This document shows positions 63,003 through 64,000 of a DNA stretch of 64,000 bases, piece by piece. Under the pieces are notes generated by a model, which was given only the letters and a program-made list of their open reading frames with translations, ran no database searches and was not told where the DNA came from. The stretch is from contig CAYTNV010000004.1 of NCBI GenBank assembly GCA_964439395.1, positions 1 through 64,000 of the forward strand, in the 5' to 3' direction. The position numbers were made by a program, and so were the translations under genes. Position 1 is the first letter of the stretch; each line of letters opens with the position of its first letter. Source of the stretch: JAUUSJ01 sp964439395 (lineage in GTDB: Bacteria > Bacillota > Clostridia > Lachnospirales > Lachnospiraceae).

Positions 63003-64000
63003 TTTCCTTCGCCTCCTCGTTCAATTGCTGAATATACTCATATACATCCTTAATTTTTGGATTTTCCTCAAGCATCTGCTGCTGAAGTAACAATACTTTC
63101 TCCTTAAAAAGTTGTGTATCCACATCGATAAATTCTACCCCCATATCATCCGTCGCAATTCTCTTTGCCTCCTCAACTTGCTTATCCCACTCTTCTAATT
63201 CAATCTCTGTAGAAATCTCAGCGGCCTTTTCAAAAATTGCTTTTTCTTCATCACTTAAGTCTTGATAAAATTTTAAGTTTACAATTAATAAGTCGGGAAT
63301 CATCTGATGCTTATCATAAGAATAATATTTTGCAACCTCTCCATGTTTATTATTTGTCAAAGCTAACTCGTTATTTTCTGCTCCATCAATAACACTCTGC
63401 TGAATCGCAGTATAAACCTCTCCAAAACTCATAGGAGATGCAGCAGCTCCAAATGCCTGTGTCATCGCCACGCTGGCTGGTGACTGCTGTACACGCATTT
63501 TCTTTCCTTTTAAATCATCTGGAGTATTAATTGGAGTCTTTGCATAGAAGCTTCTTGTTCCAGCATTATACCATGTAAGTACGCGAAAACCCGCCTCATC
63601 TGTCGCATTATAAACGGCATTTTTCATATACTCTGTATCAGACATCGCATCATGATAAATCTCCTCTGAGTCAAATAAATACGGCATACTAAAAATTTCA
63701 TAAATATTATCAAAACTTTCCGCAACCGCAGAACCTACAACTACAAAATCAATCGCACCTGTCTGTGTTAATTCTAACGATTTTTGCTGCGCTCCTAAAA
63801 TCTCGTTTGGGAAAATCTGAACTTCGTATTTCTCTCCCAAGTTTTCCTCTATATACGCTTTAAAAGCTTCCAACCCTATATGCTCTGGATGACTCTCTGA
63901 TTGTGCATGAGAAATTCGGATAATTCTCTTACCGCTACTTGCAGAACAGCCTGTCATAAAAACTGTCATGCCGATTGCCATACAAATACATAATGCAACG
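62986..64000 (-). CDS. TRAP transporter solute-binding protein (DctP family), truncated by the window edge
   Basis: Extracytoplasmic receptor delivering substrate to DctQM. It has a lipoprotein signal sequence with lipobox MTGC (about residues 9-12 from the first ATG in the window). DctP signatures follow: GKRIIRISHAQSESHPEHIG, ARG-type LKGKKMRVQQSPASVAMTQAFG and QQSVIDGAENNELAL. The hydrophobic stretch continues upstream in frame beyond 63981 (VALCIC), so the true start lies right of position 64000. Hexuronate binding is inferred from the linkage to uxaC. Confidence 0.93.
   Translation of the reverse strand, partial: VALCICMAIGMTVFMTGCSASSGKRIIRISHAQSESHPEHIGLEAFKAYIEENLGEKYEVQIFPNEILGAQQKSLELTQTGAIDFVVVGSAVAESFDNIYEIFSMPYLFDSEEIYHDAMSDTEYMKNAVYNATDEAGFRVLTWYNAGTRSFYAKTPINTPDDLKGKKMRVQQSPASVAMTQAFGAAASPMSFGEVYTAIQQSVIDGAENNELALTNNKHGEVAKYYSYDKHQMIPDLLIVNLKFYQDLSDEEKAIFEKAAEISTEIELEEWDKQVEEAKRIATDDMGVEFIDVDTQLFKEKVLLLQQQMLEENPKIKDVYEYIQQLNEEAKENESNS

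Noticed and set aside
1..64000. CRISPR arrays, tRNA or rRNA genes, complete insertion sequences or prophage
   Set aside because: No regularly spaced repeats, no cloverleaf or rRNA sequence, and only one transposase fragment could be recognised by eye.

Overview
The window looks like chromosome from an anaerobic, AT-rich Firmicute, most likely a member of the Lachnospiraceae or a close clostridial relative. The evidence is the low G+C, strong AGGAGG-type ribosome binding sites, oxygen-sensitive class III ribonucleotide reductase (NrdD/NrdG), a reverse rubrerythrin under a Fur/PerR-like gene, a TRAP uronate system, and a short cobalt ECF transporter. Nearly every gene is on the minus strand. 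The exceptions are the glycosylase near the left end, one lipoprotein, the Fur-like gene, the rubrerythrin and a tiny membrane protein. Family assignments come from reading motifs; no database search was possible.

Region by region. 0.6-8 kb: an OGG-type DNA glycosylase, ispD, and a tRNA t6A cluster (tsaD, rnz, a small two-CxxC protein, rimI, tsaB, tsaE). 7.8-15 kb: a RibU-like S component, Tex, dCMP deaminase and the aspartate branch (lysC, hom, an ACT-domain regulator-like protein). 14.7-19.6 kb: prfB, secA, hpf. 19.6-23 kb: a dense cluster of consensus DnaA boxes, a Ser/Thr-rich lipoprotein and a divergent signal peptidase II. 22-24 kb: an Fe-alcohol dehydrogenase and a TetR regulator. 24-29 kb: four tandem secreted SH3b-NlpC/P60 cell-wall hydrolases. 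29-31 kb: Fur-like regulator and rubrerythrin. 31-33 kb: a dicarboxylate/amino-acid symporter. 33-42 kb: a catabolic operon for an unidentified polyol or rare sugar (two zinc dehydrogenases, AlsE-like epimerase, MFS permease, class II aldolase, PfkB kinase, aldo-keto reductase, DeoR regulator). 42.7-47 kb: HAD phosphatase, nrdG and nrdD with paired NrdR boxes. 47-50 kb: cbiMNQO behind a cobalamin riboswitch. 50-54 kb: a P-type ATPase behind a yybP-ykoY-type Mn2+ riboswitch, and a ribokinase. 54.4-57.2 kb: a decayed accessory patch (frameshifted AAA-ATPase/nuclease, a broken small gene, an ISAs1 transposase remnant, a 47-residue membrane protein). 57-58 kb: a secreted protein of unknown function. 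58.5-64 kb: hexuronate use (uxaC, LacI regulator, TRAP transporter; the binding protein runs off the right edge).

The most unusual content lies between the genes. A ~110-nt leader occurs twice, immediately upstream of nrdG and of the AlsE-like epimerase. In both copies it can form two mutually interfering stems plus a third stem that buries the Shine-Dalgarno sequence, and many of the differences between copies preserve pairing. It is the best candidate here for an undescribed cis-regulatory RNA. Four other dispersed families are present: a ~58-nt double-hairpin element upstream of minus-strand genes, a ~155-277-bp element with short terminal inverted repeats, a ~100-bp palindrome in four copies, and a ~200-bp inverted-repeat element in two copies. 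The DnaA-box cluster at 20.0 kb has no dnaA nearby and no switch in gene orientation, so it looks more like a DnaA-titration or regulatory site than oriC.
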